Below are positions 11,001 through 22,859 of a stretch of 64,000 nt of DNA, piece by piece. The stretch's first letter is position 1, and every line of letters starts with the position of its first letter. A program made the translations under genes and the position numbers. The notes under the pieces were generated by a model. That model worked only from the letters and a program-made list of their open reading frames with translations, did no database searches and was not told where the DNA came from. Origin of the DNA: Helicoverpa zea (lineage: Eukaryota > Arthropoda > Insecta > Lepidoptera > Noctuidae); the NCBI RefSeq assembly GCF_022581195.2, contig NC_061475.1:496001-560000 (forward strand), written 5' to 3'.

Positions 11001-14000
11001 ATGTAAGTCATCCAATGGGTGACGGGATTTTCGAGATGTAAAGGGTGACTGAAAGAACACAGTTGGATTTATATACTGACACTTTCTCTTGCTCAAACCA
11101 CGATGGTTTCATTATACTTCATCCAAAAAATTGTGTATTATTCAGGATTTTTCAAATGCGTCCCTTGCACAGCGGCTGTGATAAACTATTCAGTTGGTAA
11201 CGCGACCATTCTGGGCCTTTTCACATAGAGATGGCCATAGACTGATTTTCCCTGGTTTCAACTAGTAACTGTCACGAAATGATACAAGAAAATTACTATG
11301 CTTACTGAAAAATACTATGCTCACGAAAAGTTAATTTTTAGCGAATTTTGTTAACGTTACAGTTCAACAAAGCTTCAACAAAGCTGTGATTCGGTTGTTG
11401 AACGTTTTACTCAACCATGACACCTAGCTATTCACACTTATACTATTATCAACTCCTAGATCATCACTTTTCACTAATACATACTGATCTGAAGGGCTTG
11501 GGTAACTGAACTGTAACCTATTAAGCTGTTAGGTCAAGCTGGATTTAAACGCAATATTGCGAGTAATCTCTGAATCCACTGAAGCGATTTTGAAAATTCT
11601 CTTACCAATAGAAAGCTACAATTTTATAGCGATACATGGGTGAAACTGCTTACGAATGCTAGTACTTTATATCGTACTGTTAAATATTGTACCTTGATTT
11701 TCAAATCCTCTTTTCCCAAAACCCTGACACAATTGAGTGTCCAAACGAACTGGGTTACATAATACGGCTTCACACCTCATACCGATCTCCAATATTAGTG
11801 GGTTCCGTAATATTTACTACTAATAACTCATTGTCTGTCCGGGAGTTTATAGCGTCAAATTAAACGTTGTCATCATTCAAGGACTGTTTTTGATCATTCA
11901 TTTGATTTATAGTAATTAATTAATATTTTATTGTTGTAGGTGTTTTTTGTGTTGTTTGTAATTAGATTCTGTAGATTAATGTTTTTCTTTTTGTGATTTA
12001 ACTATAGTGAATGAAGCTGTTTTAATGGATGTTGCACCATTTTACATATATTTATTTTATGTTCGGTTTATTGCTACGTGAGGTCCTTAGGAAGATGTGA
12101 TGCAACAGTCCTTTCACAGCTGATTCAATGCCTCGGAGGGAATCAATACCTTACCCAAAATGTGATGAGGATGTTATATCTTCAGGTAGGACTCTACTTA
12201 TATTATTTTTTAGAGTAGGACAGGTGAGCAGTCACCCCATGTAAAACAATAGTCCCAACAGCAAATCGTTAGACTGGAAGTCGACTCCTACATAGTAGGG
12301 GAAAAGTCTTCGCAAATGTGTAGACGAGTTGAGCCATATTCCAAAATTTGCAAAACACTTATGGTAGAACCAAGTATAAATTCCCCCTTATAAAAATTCT
12401 CACCATCACACCAGCTCATCTTCGTAAAATACGTGAAATCTCCGTACACAACAATGTTTAGCATTCCGTCGGCGTGCTAAGGTCATGTGCCAAGATCTCG
12501 GCCACGACCTCGTCTGTTCACCACGTTATATCAGCAGATTGTTCAGAGTTTGTTAGTAGAAAGTTCGAGGAAATTGTGGGTGGGATTGGAGTTAGGTTTG
12601 GGTAATTGTAGGGATGAGGTTGTGTTCTTGCAAAGGCATCCTGCAGGAACTGTTATGGTGTGTCTGAATACTTAGTATTTTTTTCTTGTAGGTTTATCTG
12701 TCTCTTCTTCCTGCCCCGTAGCCAAGTTTTGGTCAGTTCAATATCTTTTCTGCTTCTCTGTCAAGACCCTTTATTCCCTTCTTAATCATGTCATCTTTCA
12801 TGCAATCAATCCACTTTATATCCCTTCCCATCAAAACATAGGTACCTGTAATAAATAAGTCAGGTTAAATCTGTCCCAGTAAGTTGTTGGGCGGATTTAC
12901 AATGAAAGTGAAACTGACAAAATGGTAGACAAATGTATACAGGGTTATAACGTAATGTACGCTGGGACCAGTTTCACCCACCTTCGTATGAAAATCTAGC
13001 TGTGCCCGCGACATTGAATACCTATATAAACATAGCCAATCACATAATGATAGTGAAAGGGTTTCTATTTACTTACCTACAAACACTGCACATTACATAT
13101 AATGTGTAGGTATTGATAACGCTCTCACTGTGCGCACAAACGATGGGAAGAACTTGCTCTGCCTGGCTTCCGTCCACCTGTGGAACAACTTGCATCAGGG
13201 CATGACTTATATGGAAGGCTCCTAAAAGTCTGAGGATACAGGACGGCAGATACGTATTTTTCTTAACACCTAAGATTAGAAGTTCTATAGGTAAAAGTAT
13301 AGCATCTATAAAACCTATCAATGCTAAACCAATAAAGGAATTTAAAATAAACAAACCAAACTCCTAATTGCTAAACAGATGACAATCCCTACAACAAAGC
13401 AGACCCTGGCATTTCGCCAGCTTATGAAGAAGTCAACTAGCGAGTAGACATTAATGAAGTCATGAGACAAAAGAGATGCATATGTCTCAAGGAGATGCGA
13501 ATTTGTTGTAGGACAATTTAATAAAATTAGAAATATCATTTGGTATAAATATAATTTTTGGTACGAGTATGTGTTTGCTTCACAATACCTAATTAAGTCG
13601 ATTGAACTGTAGTGGATAGATCATCCTACGGCACTTACCCCAATTTGTCGGTGTAACACCCCGTGAGAGAGAACGTAAAGCTACTCTTCAAATGATACTC
13701 ATTAGCAGTTGATATTACATTTTCACTTCAGTGGCCATCTGAGTACGAGAAGATTTCAGAAAGCTATAAGAATAATAGCAATGTCAATCAGGCGATTTTT
13801 TTTCAGTATGTGTATGTGTTTCCCTTCTTCACACACAAACGGCCGAAAATAATATAGATTATACATCAGAATAACATGTAAGTTCAAATTTTCCGAGTCC
13901 TAGATCAGGAAGCTAGTAAATCTACTTGCTTAAATTAACAAGTAAATAAAAATAGATTACCCTCTTTAGCATGAAACCTAGGCACCATAATAAGTAATAA

Positions 14001-14423
14001 CACACATTATAGAACGACTGACACATGACAAACGATGGTAGTTCATTGACAGGCCCGGACCTTGCGCGGACGCTTCCTATTGCAATCGCGATGGCAACAT
14101 TTTTCCTTCTGTGTCGCGGAAGCACTTGATATGTATGATAATTGCCAACTAAGGTAGGTAATGGCGATTTGTTTACTTGGTTGTGGAGTTATAAGACTGA
14201 AGATACCTATATCTTTTGTTGCATTCTGAACAAGAAAACATAGTGTGATAATGCTTGTCACTGAAATCATCAGTGCGTTACGATGCATTTGTTATCGCGA
14301 GTCTCCATTTTGGTTTGGGAATAAAACGATGATATTTTAATAACAATTGCATTTGCAACCAACGTAAAAAGTTAACAAGAACAATTTTGTAACAGTAGCG
14401 TTTAAAATATTTGCAAAAAGATA
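8031..14423. other. Gene-free AT-rich stretch with degraded repeat fragments
   Basis: No exon is supported. Repeat-like pieces: about 9490-9590 resembles the 3' half of a moth Helitron ('attctttcagtgttagatag...gcgggtgcaacc'). About 10660-10740 resembles the 'tctcactactgggctgcggcct' interspersed repeat also seen near 27690. About 12690-12840 is pyrimidine-rich and repeat-like but unassigned. Short runs of 'atcatcatc' occur near 10520-10640. The remainder shows nothing recognisable. Confidence 0.5.
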
Positions 14424-14496
14424 TGCCCCGGGTGAGGATCGAACTCACGACCTTAAGATTATGAGACTTACGCGCTGCCTACTGCGCTACCGAGGC
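14424..14496 (-). tRNA. tRNA-Met (CAT), elongator type
   Basis: The reverse complement starts GCCTCGGTAGCGCAGTAGG and ends with a GGTCGTGAGTTCGATCCTC T-arm region and CCGGGGCA, giving a 7-bp acceptor stem, D-arm, a CTCATAA anticodon loop (anticodon CAT) and a consensus TΨC arm. Length is 73 bases without an intron. The A box (TAGCGCAGTAGG) and B box (GTTCGATCC) are intact. It is the elongator rather than initiator form because the T-loop is TTCGATC and the sequence matches the common metazoan elongator. Beyond the 3' end the template reads into A-rich plus-strand sequence, giving T runs for termination. Confidence 0.95.
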
Positions 14497-15056
14497 TGTT
14501 GACGTGGCAGCCGAAAATGACCTTCACATACACGCATGACAGGTCAATAGCAAAAAAAAAAGTTTTTCATATGGCAACAGTTTTATTTATACTATGGAGG
14601 TTAGTTATCGACTTATTATTACCTCTTTATGATAATGAGGCGCAGGAGAATAGGTGTTGAGACGATGCATTTATAAATAGCTCGTATTTATAAACAAAAC
14701 CTTGATTGTAAGTGGTATGCACTTATATCTAGACTTTAGCTGAATAGTGTTATAATTAGCGTTTTAATTGGCGTTTCGATTGCAGTTTATTTTTTCTTTC
14801 TGTTTTCAACATCATTATCTCTTTTGCCATTATGTTTGCAACATCATCATATACATTAGGTAAATAGGTACATTATATTGTATATGCTTGGCATTAATTA
14901 ATTAACTATTCCCAACCAGTTACTTAAATTTAAAATTTGGCTCGATAAACCAAATATTAAAGCCGATACTTTTTACCAAAATATTTATTTACAATTGTTC
15001 AATAATTAATCACAGATTCACAAGACAGCTGTTACATAATGAGTGATGATCCTCTA

Positions 15057-15080
15057 TCGATAGGTATCGATACCTATCGA
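15057..15080. repeat. 24-bp perfect palindrome of TATCGATA sites
   Basis: The 24 bases read the same on both strands (centre ATCGAT) and contain complete TATCGATA octamers at 15055-15062 and 15065-15072. TATCGATA is the DRE element bound by DREF in insects, and also a known BEAF-type context. No gene start was found next to it, so a regulatory role is inference. Confidence 0.6.
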
Positions 15081-15374
15081 GTTGTTCCCTTGACATTAGT
15101 TCAACAAGTGAATTCGTGACCCAGGCCTATGGCCCAGACATTTGCATGTTTTTAATGCAAGTTAGTGTACATTGTGTACCTTTGTATGTATTTTTTTGTT
15201 GTTGTGTGGTTATAACAAAAAAACCGCAAAGATTGATAATTAAAATATTCGTATGGGTAGGATACAAATGTGGAGTAATCACGAAAATTTTCAGTATGGA
15301 TGTGGGTACGTAGTTGTAAGATATTTTACTATCGGAACTGCATAGAGTAATAGGTACTTACGTAAAATTTTACC

Positions 15375-15553
15375 CCCTTACTTATAAAAATCTCTAATCA
15401 CCCTCTAAGCAACATTTTAACTAATCACTACTTAAAGCCTTAAGTGGTGATTAAATGTTAATTAAGACATGCTTAAGCAACGTTTATAAGTAAGAATTTT
15501 CTTAAAGAGCCCTTAAGTATTACTTATTATTTAATTCACGTTTATAAGTAGGG
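15375..15553. mobile_element. Small palindromic MITE
   Basis: The ends are inverted ('cccttacttataaa' against 'tttataagtaggg'). An inner near-perfect palindrome 'aatcactacttaa...ttaagtggtgatt' sits at 15423-15452, and further copies of 'tttataagta' and 'ttaag' lie between. About 180 bp, no coding capacity. A target duplication could not be fixed. Confidence 0.5.
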
Positions 15554-17655
15554 CTGTTAAAGTTTTGCGTCGTTTTAATATTGTTTATTAATATTATTGG
15601 ATAATACATACCTACATAAAGTGTGTTGATAAATAAAATGAAAATGATGCACCAAAATCATAAGTTTTATTAGGTAAGTGGATACGAAAAATATCTAAAA
15701 ATAAATGCTCACACTCATTTGTAAAAGTTAAACTCGGCAGTAAACAAACATTTCGAAATTTAATTAAGTGCACCTTTCTTCAGATTATGCGGTTTCATAA
15801 AGAACGCTCAAGACGAGGCGGCCAGATTACGTGTCACTTTTTCACGAAAGTTTGAATATCTATTTTCTTTGACCACCGCACCGTTACATTCATGGTGGAC
15901 GTACGCACAAAACGGTTTGGGAATAACTTCACTAATTATGTGCACAGCTAAAGAGTGGAATTCCCTGCCTGTGTCTGTTTCCTGACAACTACAAACTGAG
16001 TCTTCAACTCAAGAGTGAACAGGATTCTTCTCGGCAAGCGTGCTCCATCTATGACTACATCGTCGCTGACCATCACCCCTTTATATAAAAGAAACGTTAT
16101 ATTCAGAGCCAGCTAAAATCTTATAAGTCTTCGAACCGACACATACACCAATTGACGAATACATAACATTATTAAGCACTAACTCAATTATCCTTTACGT
16201 TGACAAACACAATACTTATTACGTAAAACGTAACTGATATTTTTCGCGTTACTTACATGTTAAAGTTAACAATGTTAACGTAACTACGGTTATGTGGGAG
16301 TTCAATTGTAATCCTTGCTCGGGTTACCGGTAATCGGATGATCGCGTAACTAAGGCATGGTGTGACTCCAATCAATAGTTATTGACTCTAGTTCGGTATA
16401 GCGAGGTTAGCTGAAAAAAATAAATACTATCACAATGCTTATACTTGTTGGTTGAGGATCGTGAAGGTGGTGGTGGAAAATAGAAGTTTATCATAGGTTA
16501 CGAGAGAGTAATCGTGGTCAGGTATCAGTTATTGTATACAGGCGTATCTTTGATGAAAGTATGTGCGATAGACTTATTGAGAGCATTTTGATGCTAATAA
16601 AAGTCGGTATGATAGGTACTTCGAATAATCTTTTCTTAAATCACACAGACAATTTGGTTTCATTTTTCAATACTTTGCTCCCAAAAAGACAATTTTATGA
16701 ACTACCACAGCTCACATGAGTAAGATAGATTAAGGTCTTCGAATTTTGCAGATTTAATTTTGAACACATCATTCTAAATAATGCCTTCTACATTACCAGT
16801 GAATTCTGGACTGTAAAAATCCTGACGAAAAACTTTATAGGACTCAGGAACATTAGCATAGCAACAATTAAAATAACATAATATATACTACTAGGTCAAC
16901 AAAACAATCAGTGGAGCAAACCCATGATTTTAAACACTGCAATTTATAAGATGACAATTTATATCAGCTATTATAATAATGAGACAGCCAAGTCACATAG
17001 TATTAACTAAGTAACTACTATTTTTCCGGACACAATAAGCAACTACTTAGCTTGAAGAAGGTTCGATATAAAGTACTGTAAAATTGCTATCGCGTTTCTA
17101 TATATTCGTTTTATTGTGTACGTATGTTTCCTCATTTCTAATTACCAACCGTGTGGAAATTTTTGGTCGATTTGCGGTTTTATGCTACTCATTATTTGGG
17201 CTAAAATACATTGATCATTATATTCTGGAGTCATCTGTGAGTGCAGCTAAGCATATTTACTGGGTACACACACACACACATTGTTTTCTGTAGCTCTTTA
17301 GATAAAAAGAACAAACCAGTCTAATTTTAATTATCCTTCACATCACGCACAAATAAAACATACCTTTTGCCTTATTTATTTTAGACACATTTTCCCTTAT
17401 CATTTACCTACAAAAGGATAATTATGTACCGTCCTTCCTTACCACCTATTGGCAAAAAGACACACCGGAACGTTTTCCGTAAACACTCATACATAATACA
17501 TGAGATATACACACATAGTTACAGATACAGTCAGCAACAAAAGCCCTAAAACACAATATAAATTATAAAACCCCTACTTGAACAAAAAAAATAAATATAA
17601 AAGGTATGTTCAGTGACGTTAGTACATATTTCAGTGATGCCTAGGTTAATTATAT
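15554..17655. other. AT-rich stretch, nothing recognised
   Basis: No exon or RNA gene is supported. Short open frames are AT-rich and featureless. A small CA repeat lies at about 17266-17279. This is the left flank of the DIRS element that follows. Confidence 0.5.
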
Positions 17656-17671
17656 ATTAAATTCTTGACCG

Positions 17672-17833
17672 TTATTTGAAGCTTACTAGTTTGAGATAGG
17701 CACCTACGTGTTTTCCGCTTTTATCTCTGTCCTTTTCTACCCCATATCTTGCATCTCTCTCGCACACCGACCAGTTTCACTCCCCACCAGGCAGGAGGCG
17801 ACGAGTGTTCTCGGCGGCCACAGTTCGTCATTG
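17672..17833 (+). repeat. Left inverted arm of the DIRS element
   Basis: This arm starts ttatttgaagcttactag and ends cagttcgtcattg, and is matched in reverse complement by 22698-22859. The near identity of the arms suggests a fairly recent insertion, or conversion between the arms, despite the damaged ORFs. Confidence 0.88.
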
Positions 17834-18314
17834 GCGTCTTGTTTTCCGCCCGAGAAGGTTGGTCTAACCAACCGCTGCAGTATTTCGTTGAAAAATAAAC
17901 TCAGTGCTCTCGCAGAACACAGGTGAGTTTATAATATTTTATACAATTTGTTAACGGTTTTACCGTTCGATATTCGATTTTGCGAAATCAAGTGTTAATA
18001 TTTTGTACATCTACCCCTTTTTTGTCACGAGTTTCTTCCGTGTACTTTTTTTTTCAGTAATTTGTTTTCAGAATGAGTGACTTATAAAGCAAATACGGAT
18101 GCGGTAAATAATAAAGCTACCACAGCCCGTGCACGTGACTATGGAAAAGAAAGCAAGCCCGAAGTTCCTAAGGCACCTGTGGCCCTAGTTCAATCCTGCA
18201 AGGCGTTCAACTTTTTGACAAAAAAGAATGGTGTGAGGTGCGGTCCAACCAGCATCTCCTTAGTTCGGACTGGTCACTACCGCACTTGAAGAGGGCTGGT
18301 GGTGTCAAGAAAGC

Positions 18315-18710
18315 TTTTCGGCCTTGAAAGACTTGGTACGCTCCCCTCGGACTGCCAGTAAGTCTGTTAGCCACCCCCCATGGGGGTCGGCTCATTATCA
18401 CGGCGTGTGATGGTTTTCGGCCTTGAAAGACTTGGTACGCTCCCCTCGGACTGCCAGTAAGTCTGTTAGCCACCCCCCATGGGGGTCGGCTCATTATCAC
18501 GGCGTGTGATGGTTTTCGGCCTTGAAAGACTTGGTACGCTCCCCTCGGACTGCCAGTAAGTCTGTTAGCCACCCCCCGTAGGGGTCGGCTCATTATCACG
18601 GCGTGTGATGGTTTTCGGCCTTGAAAGACTTGGTACGCTCCGCCTAGGACTGCCAGTAAGTATACTAGCCACCCCCCGCAGGGGTCGGTTCATTATCACG
18701 AACCCGCGCA
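18315..18710 (+). repeat. Tandem array, 99-bp unit, about four copies
   Basis: The string 'ttttcggccttgaaagacttgg' starts at 18315, 18414, 18513 and 18612, giving an exact 99-bp period. The first three units are almost identical; the fourth diverges and merges into the 108-bp array. Each unit carries the self-complementary stretch 'cccccatgggggt' or its variant. 99 is a multiple of three, so frames stay open through the array on both strands. It lies where a DIRS gag-like ORF would be expected. Confidence 0.9.
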
Positions 18711-18976
18711 GGGTACCAATCTTGCATTTTGCGAGTCGCAGCATCATTACAAAGCAGGGACCAGTAAGTATACTAGCCACCCCCCGCAGGGGTCGGTTCA
18801 TTATCACGGACCCGCGCAGGGTACCAATCTTGCATGTTGCGAGTAGCAGCATCATTACAAAGCAGGGACCAGTAAGTATACTAGCCATCCCCCGCAGGGG
18901 TCGGCTCATTATCACGGACCCTCGCAGGGTACCAATCATGCATGTTGCGGGTCGTACCATCATTGCAATCTACCCT
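18653..18976 (+). repeat. Tandem array, 108-bp unit, three copies
   Basis: 'ccagtaagtatactagcc' starts at 18653, 18761 and 18869, an exact 108-bp period (36 codons). Each unit contains two short hairpins ('ccccgcagggg' and 'acccgcgcagggt' types) separated by 'cattatcacgga'. It shares the 'ccagtaagt.t..tagccaccccc..ggggtcgg' core with the preceding 99-bp array, so the two arrays have a common origin. Confidence 0.88.
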
Positions 18977-19127
18977 CGCAGGGTGGCTTTTTGGATCGAC
19001 TTTCGAAGAGTCGCCATTATAACCTTCCCTCGAAGGGAAATGGTAATCACACTCACGCTGAATGGCGTGTGACGCAAAACTCTAAAAGCTCCCTTGGGAT
19101 ATCACGAGTAAATTACAATAGGAACCA

Positions 19128-20040
19128 TGTCCAACAGAGGAAACAGAAAGCGTCCAGGACCGCAGGCGGACTTTGATGCGTCCAACAAGGCACGTAAGTT
19201 ATGACTTTCCAGGCGGGTTGCCTAACATTATATCAAGACCAATGGAAAGAAATGGGAGCTCCGCCTTTCTTGTTAAAAATAATAACTGGGTATCGCATAC
19301 CATTGGCCAAAAGCCACCTTTGATAGATAATGCCAGATTTGACCAGAGAGTCCAAAGAGATGGATGTCGTCATATCCCAAATGATAAAACAAAAAGTTCT
19401 ATTGATAGCTGCAAATTCTGCCAGCTTTCTTTCCAATATGTTTTTTGTGCCCAAAAGGCGACGGAAAGAACCGTCCAATACTCAATCTCAAGGTTCTCAA
19501 CAAGTTCATAATTACGGAACCCTTCAGTTTAATAAATGTTTTTCGGGTGCTAGAGTTTCTTCAGAAAGACGAATGGCTGTGCAAGTGGATCTCGCCCAGG
19601 CTTACTTCTACCTTCCGGTAGCTGAAGGTCACAGATATGTTCTTCGACTAGTATACAGAAGAAGACTGCTTCAGATTACGTGCCTACCATTTGGCTTAAG
19701 CACGGCACCCAAGACCTTCGCCACAGTGACCAATTTGGGTGGCTCAAACTTTGAAAACTCAAGGGTTACTCATAATTGTGTATCTCGATTTTCTGGTGGC
19801 TCACCAAGATATATTTGCCTACTTTGGGATCATTTGCACCATGTTTTGGATGGCAAGTGAATAAATCGCAAGCATTATCAACAAGATAATGACAAAACGC
19901 ACTACGTGACAAACAGCACGACAAACTTAGAAGACCTGCATAGCTTGATAGGACAGACTGCATTACCGGGCTCTCCTCACTTTCCTCAATGCAGTGTTGA
20001 ACAGCAATCTATACCTACCCTATTCGTGGAACCGTGAGCC
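19128..20040 (+). pseudogene. Broken DIRS reverse transcriptase
   Basis: After a small ATG frame at 19128 (start MSNRGNRKRPGPQ, stopped after about 25 codons), pieces in different frames match a DIRS-type RT. These are a 'FFVPKR' region near 19440, 'VQVDLAQAYFYLP' near 19579-19617 and 'CLPFGLSTAPKTFA' near 19681-19722. At 19781-19795 the catalytic box reads YLDF: the second aspartate of the usual YxDD is missing. Several frame changes separate these blocks, so no functional enzyme is encoded. Confidence 0.8.
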
Positions 20041-20389
20041 AAACGGTGAACAAACCATAAAAAGGGTTCTTATAAGTCACGATTGAAGTAATGATCATAT
20101 TTTATAAAAATAACTACGAAAGTAATATACTGACAACATTAGAAATGATATTTTAGAACGATGTCTGTGGAACTTATGCAATCTTTTCAAACTTAATTGA
20201 AATCAAATATGTATAATAAATGCCGTAAATTATTTTCTTAATTTTAATGAAATATGTAGTAAATCGTTTACATGTAAAATGAACCTAGAAGTCTTGACTG
20301 TCATACATAGAACCCTACTTAATTGAAGACCACAGATACTAAGAACATTTTACATAAAAATGTGAGGTTTTTGTCATCGGTCGGGTTAT

Positions 20390-21133
20390 ACCCACCATTT
20401 TGAAAAAGTGTCATTCTTTGGTTACATTGTGGGCTCACGGCTCGGTGAATGGAGTATAGCAATGTTGAACCTACCAGCAGATACCTTAGCAGATCTAAAG
20501 TGGTGGCTGGTCAGCTGCCACCAAACCTTGGATATTCATTCGCCACTTCCCTGTCACCTTATAACCACGGACGCCTCCGATGTAGGATGGGGGCACAACT
20601 GAACGGAACTCCCGTAATGGGTTCATGGAACGAGAGAGAAAAAGGCTTTCACTGCGATCTGAAAGAGATGCTTGCAGTATTAACTGGAAAATCACGGCAA
20701 GTTGCTAAAGAGATCAACAGCCATTTTTCAATGCAGAAATGGGACTGTGGTGTCATATCTAAGAAATCAAGGTGGCACCCGATCAAGGAGCCTACCGAAC
20801 TTGACGTACAGAGTATTCAGTTATCTTGAGCTGTATCAAATCTATCACGTCGTGAATCATATACCAGCCCTATTCAACAGTCAGGCAGACCATCTCTCCC
20901 GACACAAACCTCCACCGGAGTGGCATCTTGTATCAGCAGTGGACCTATTTGCCTCGAAGCGAGCCCAGGGACACATAGTTGTGTACTACGTGCCCCTAGA
21001 TCTGAAGGACCCGAAAGCGGGGTTCCACGATGCATTTTTCTCAAGTTTTGACTTACCCGCTAGCATGGGTATTACCGCCACCTTACCTTATACCGTAGGT
21101 CCTCAGTCATCTCAATTCAGGAACGGGAGTTAA
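20390..21133 (+). pseudogene. Broken DIRS RNase H region
   Basis: 'LPCHLITTDASDVGWG' (about 20550-20596) is the RNase H entry motif of DIRS elements. After a frame change come 'GSWNEREKGFHCDLKEMLAV' (near 20620-20680) and, after another, 'VVNHIPALFNSQADHLSR' (near 20850-20903), the latter matching the C-terminal Asp-containing RNase H block. Then 'VDLFASKRAQGHIVVYY' follows, as in the linker before the recombinase. Frame switches make it non-functional. Confidence 0.75.
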
Positions 21134-21760
21134 TCTCATAGTAGTTCCTTCGGTGGCCCCAGGTATTTTGGCGAGCAGATTCCCGAAGTCCCGATCATTA
21201 GCAGTACCCTACACACTGATGAACCTCGAGCAGAAACCGATAGACACAGCAACGGGGATACCCCCTGCCAAGGTCAAGGAAATGGGGGGGGGGGGAGGGA
21301 CAAGGAGTCTCTCCGACTGAAGTCTTCTTCAATCCACACGCAACACTTATCAATCAGCTTGGAGTCGATGGTTAAATTGGGGCGAAAAGTATGAAATTGG
21401 ATCCTATGAATCCTTGAATCCCTATTTGGACCTATACTTACCCAATTTTTAGCGGACTTACACATAGTAAATAAACTAGCATACAATACTATTTTATTAC
21501 ACAAGTCAGTTATAGCTACACTATGCAATGCAGAAACCACTCTAGAGCTAGGTTCACACGTTCTAGTCGGACACATTTTAAAATCAATAGCGCTGAGCAA
21601 ACCTGTTCCCCGGGAAGCCGTCCATCTGGAATATTGACCAATTGGTAACCTACTTAAGTGCAGTAAACGTAGACGAGAATAATCCATTTGCAACTTCCAG
21701 GCACACTGCTGCTCTTTCTTTTGCTAGCTTGTTTCGGAAAGGCGAGTCCATGATCTTTCC

Positions 21761-22190
21761 TTGCTTGCAATAGACCCAGAACATTTCAAAAACAACAAAG
21801 ATAATTTAATCTTATGGCCAGTCTTTGGCTCTAAGACCGACAGTTCTAGTCATAGGCAGTCGGGTTGTTGTTTGATGGATAATCAGGAAAATATAAATCT
21901 AAGTCCAGTGTATTGGGTCAGAAAGACTAAAGCCTTGTTAGAAGATAGACGGACATCGGCTAATTCCTTAAATTTATTTATATCCGTTAGAGGCCAACCA
22001 AAGGCAGGCACCCGAACGATGATACGGGTGGATTAAGACATTGTTAAAAGGGGCAGGAATAACTACAACCCCAGGAAGCTTCCACTCGGCGGTAGCGTCA
22101 AAATCTGTGTTGACAATATACCTTTGGACGATATATTAGCAAAGGGTAATTGGCGATCAGGCAATACATTTGCCCACTAAATAGAAGTAG
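21761..22190 (+). pseudogene. Broken tyrosine recombinase of the DIRS element
   Basis: Segments resembling DIRS tyrosine recombinase are seen in order: 'NLFISVRGQPKAGTRT' (near 21968-22017), then a 'LLKGAGITTTPGSFHS' block (near 22040-22090), then 'LDDILAKGNWRSGNTFAH' (22119-22175), which corresponds to the C-terminal H/W...Tyr region. The usual H-x-x-R box is degraded and a stop follows near the position of the nucleophilic tyrosine. The order and placement just before the internal complementary region support the call. Confidence 0.65.
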
Positions 22191-22350
22191 CAAGTTATCT
22201 CGATTATTTAATTAATCCAGCTGATTAATGTCTATATTTTTGTTACTATTGTTATTAAGAAGTATCGCAATGTTTTTGTTAATTACTATTAGAAAATGAA
22301 ATCAATTTTTGCTTTTGTTCTTGCATCTCTCTTTTAATTTTTATTACTCA

Positions 22351-22427
22351 TCCTTCGAGCCCCTTTCCCAACTATGTTGGGGTCGGCTTCCAGTCTAACA
22401 GGATGTAGAAGTACCAGTACCAGTTAA
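22351..22427 (+). repeat. SINE-like repeat fragment
   Basis: 'cccctttcccaactatgttggggtcggcttccagtctaa' matches the family described at 36536. It lies inside the DIRS element, between the recombinase remnant and the internal complementary region, so it inserted after the DIRS copy, or the master copy carried it. Confidence 0.7.
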
Positions 22428-22570
22428 CTTTGATTACATTAGTATTCCAGGACGCAATACACATACTTACATGTGATTACTCGTGTACCTAAGTACCTAT
22501 TTACATACACAATTTCATTGTGCTTTTGCTCACATTGGCGTCCACTTCCACCAGGCGATAACAAACACGT

Positions 22571-22665
22571 CTCAAACTAGTAAGCTTCAAATAACGGTCA
22601 AGAATTTAATAGCAGCGTTTTACCTGAAATAAAACGCATATTAAATACTTACCTTATTTGAAGCT
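22571..22665 (+). repeat. Internal complementary region of the DIRS element
   Basis: The first 41 bases ('ctcaaactagtaagcttcaa...') are the reverse complement of the left outer end (17654-17694). The next 55 bases ('gcagcgttttacctgaaata...') are the reverse complement of the right outer end (22848-22902). In the DIRS replication model this segment templates the joining of the two ends into a circle. It is the strongest structural evidence for the DIRS call. Confidence 0.85.
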
Positions 22666-22697
22666 TACATTTTAATTTCTGCCTGGTGTTTTCGACT

Positions 22698-22859
22698 CAA
22701 TGACGAACTGTGGCCGCCGAGAACACTCGTCGCCTCCTGCCTGGTGGGGAGTGAAACTGGTCGGTGTGCGAGAGAGATGCAAGATATGGGGTAGAAAAGG
22801 ACAGAGATAAAAGCGGAAAACACGTAGGTGCCTATCTCAAACTAGTAAGCTTCAAATAA
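22698..22859 (-). repeat. Right inverted arm of the DIRS element
   Basis: Reverse complement of 17672-17833, 162 bp. It continues outward for about 46 bp ('ggtaagtatttaatatgcg...') that are not in the left arm but are represented in the internal complementary region. Confidence 0.88.

Noticed and set aside
18315..18976. CRISPR-like array
   Set aside because: There are no unique spacers between short repeats; these are whole-unit tandem repeats in a eukaryotic transposon.
18207..19072. Open frames on both strands through the 99/108-bp arrays as a repeat-containing gene
   Set aside because: Unit lengths divisible by three keep any frame open; the region lies inside a DIRS element, and the frames have no independent support.
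20040..20390. Separate insertion between RT and RNase H blocks of the DIRS element
   Set aside because: The segment is AT-rich and unlike the flanks, but no inverted ends or target duplication could be found, so decay of the element itself is not excluded.
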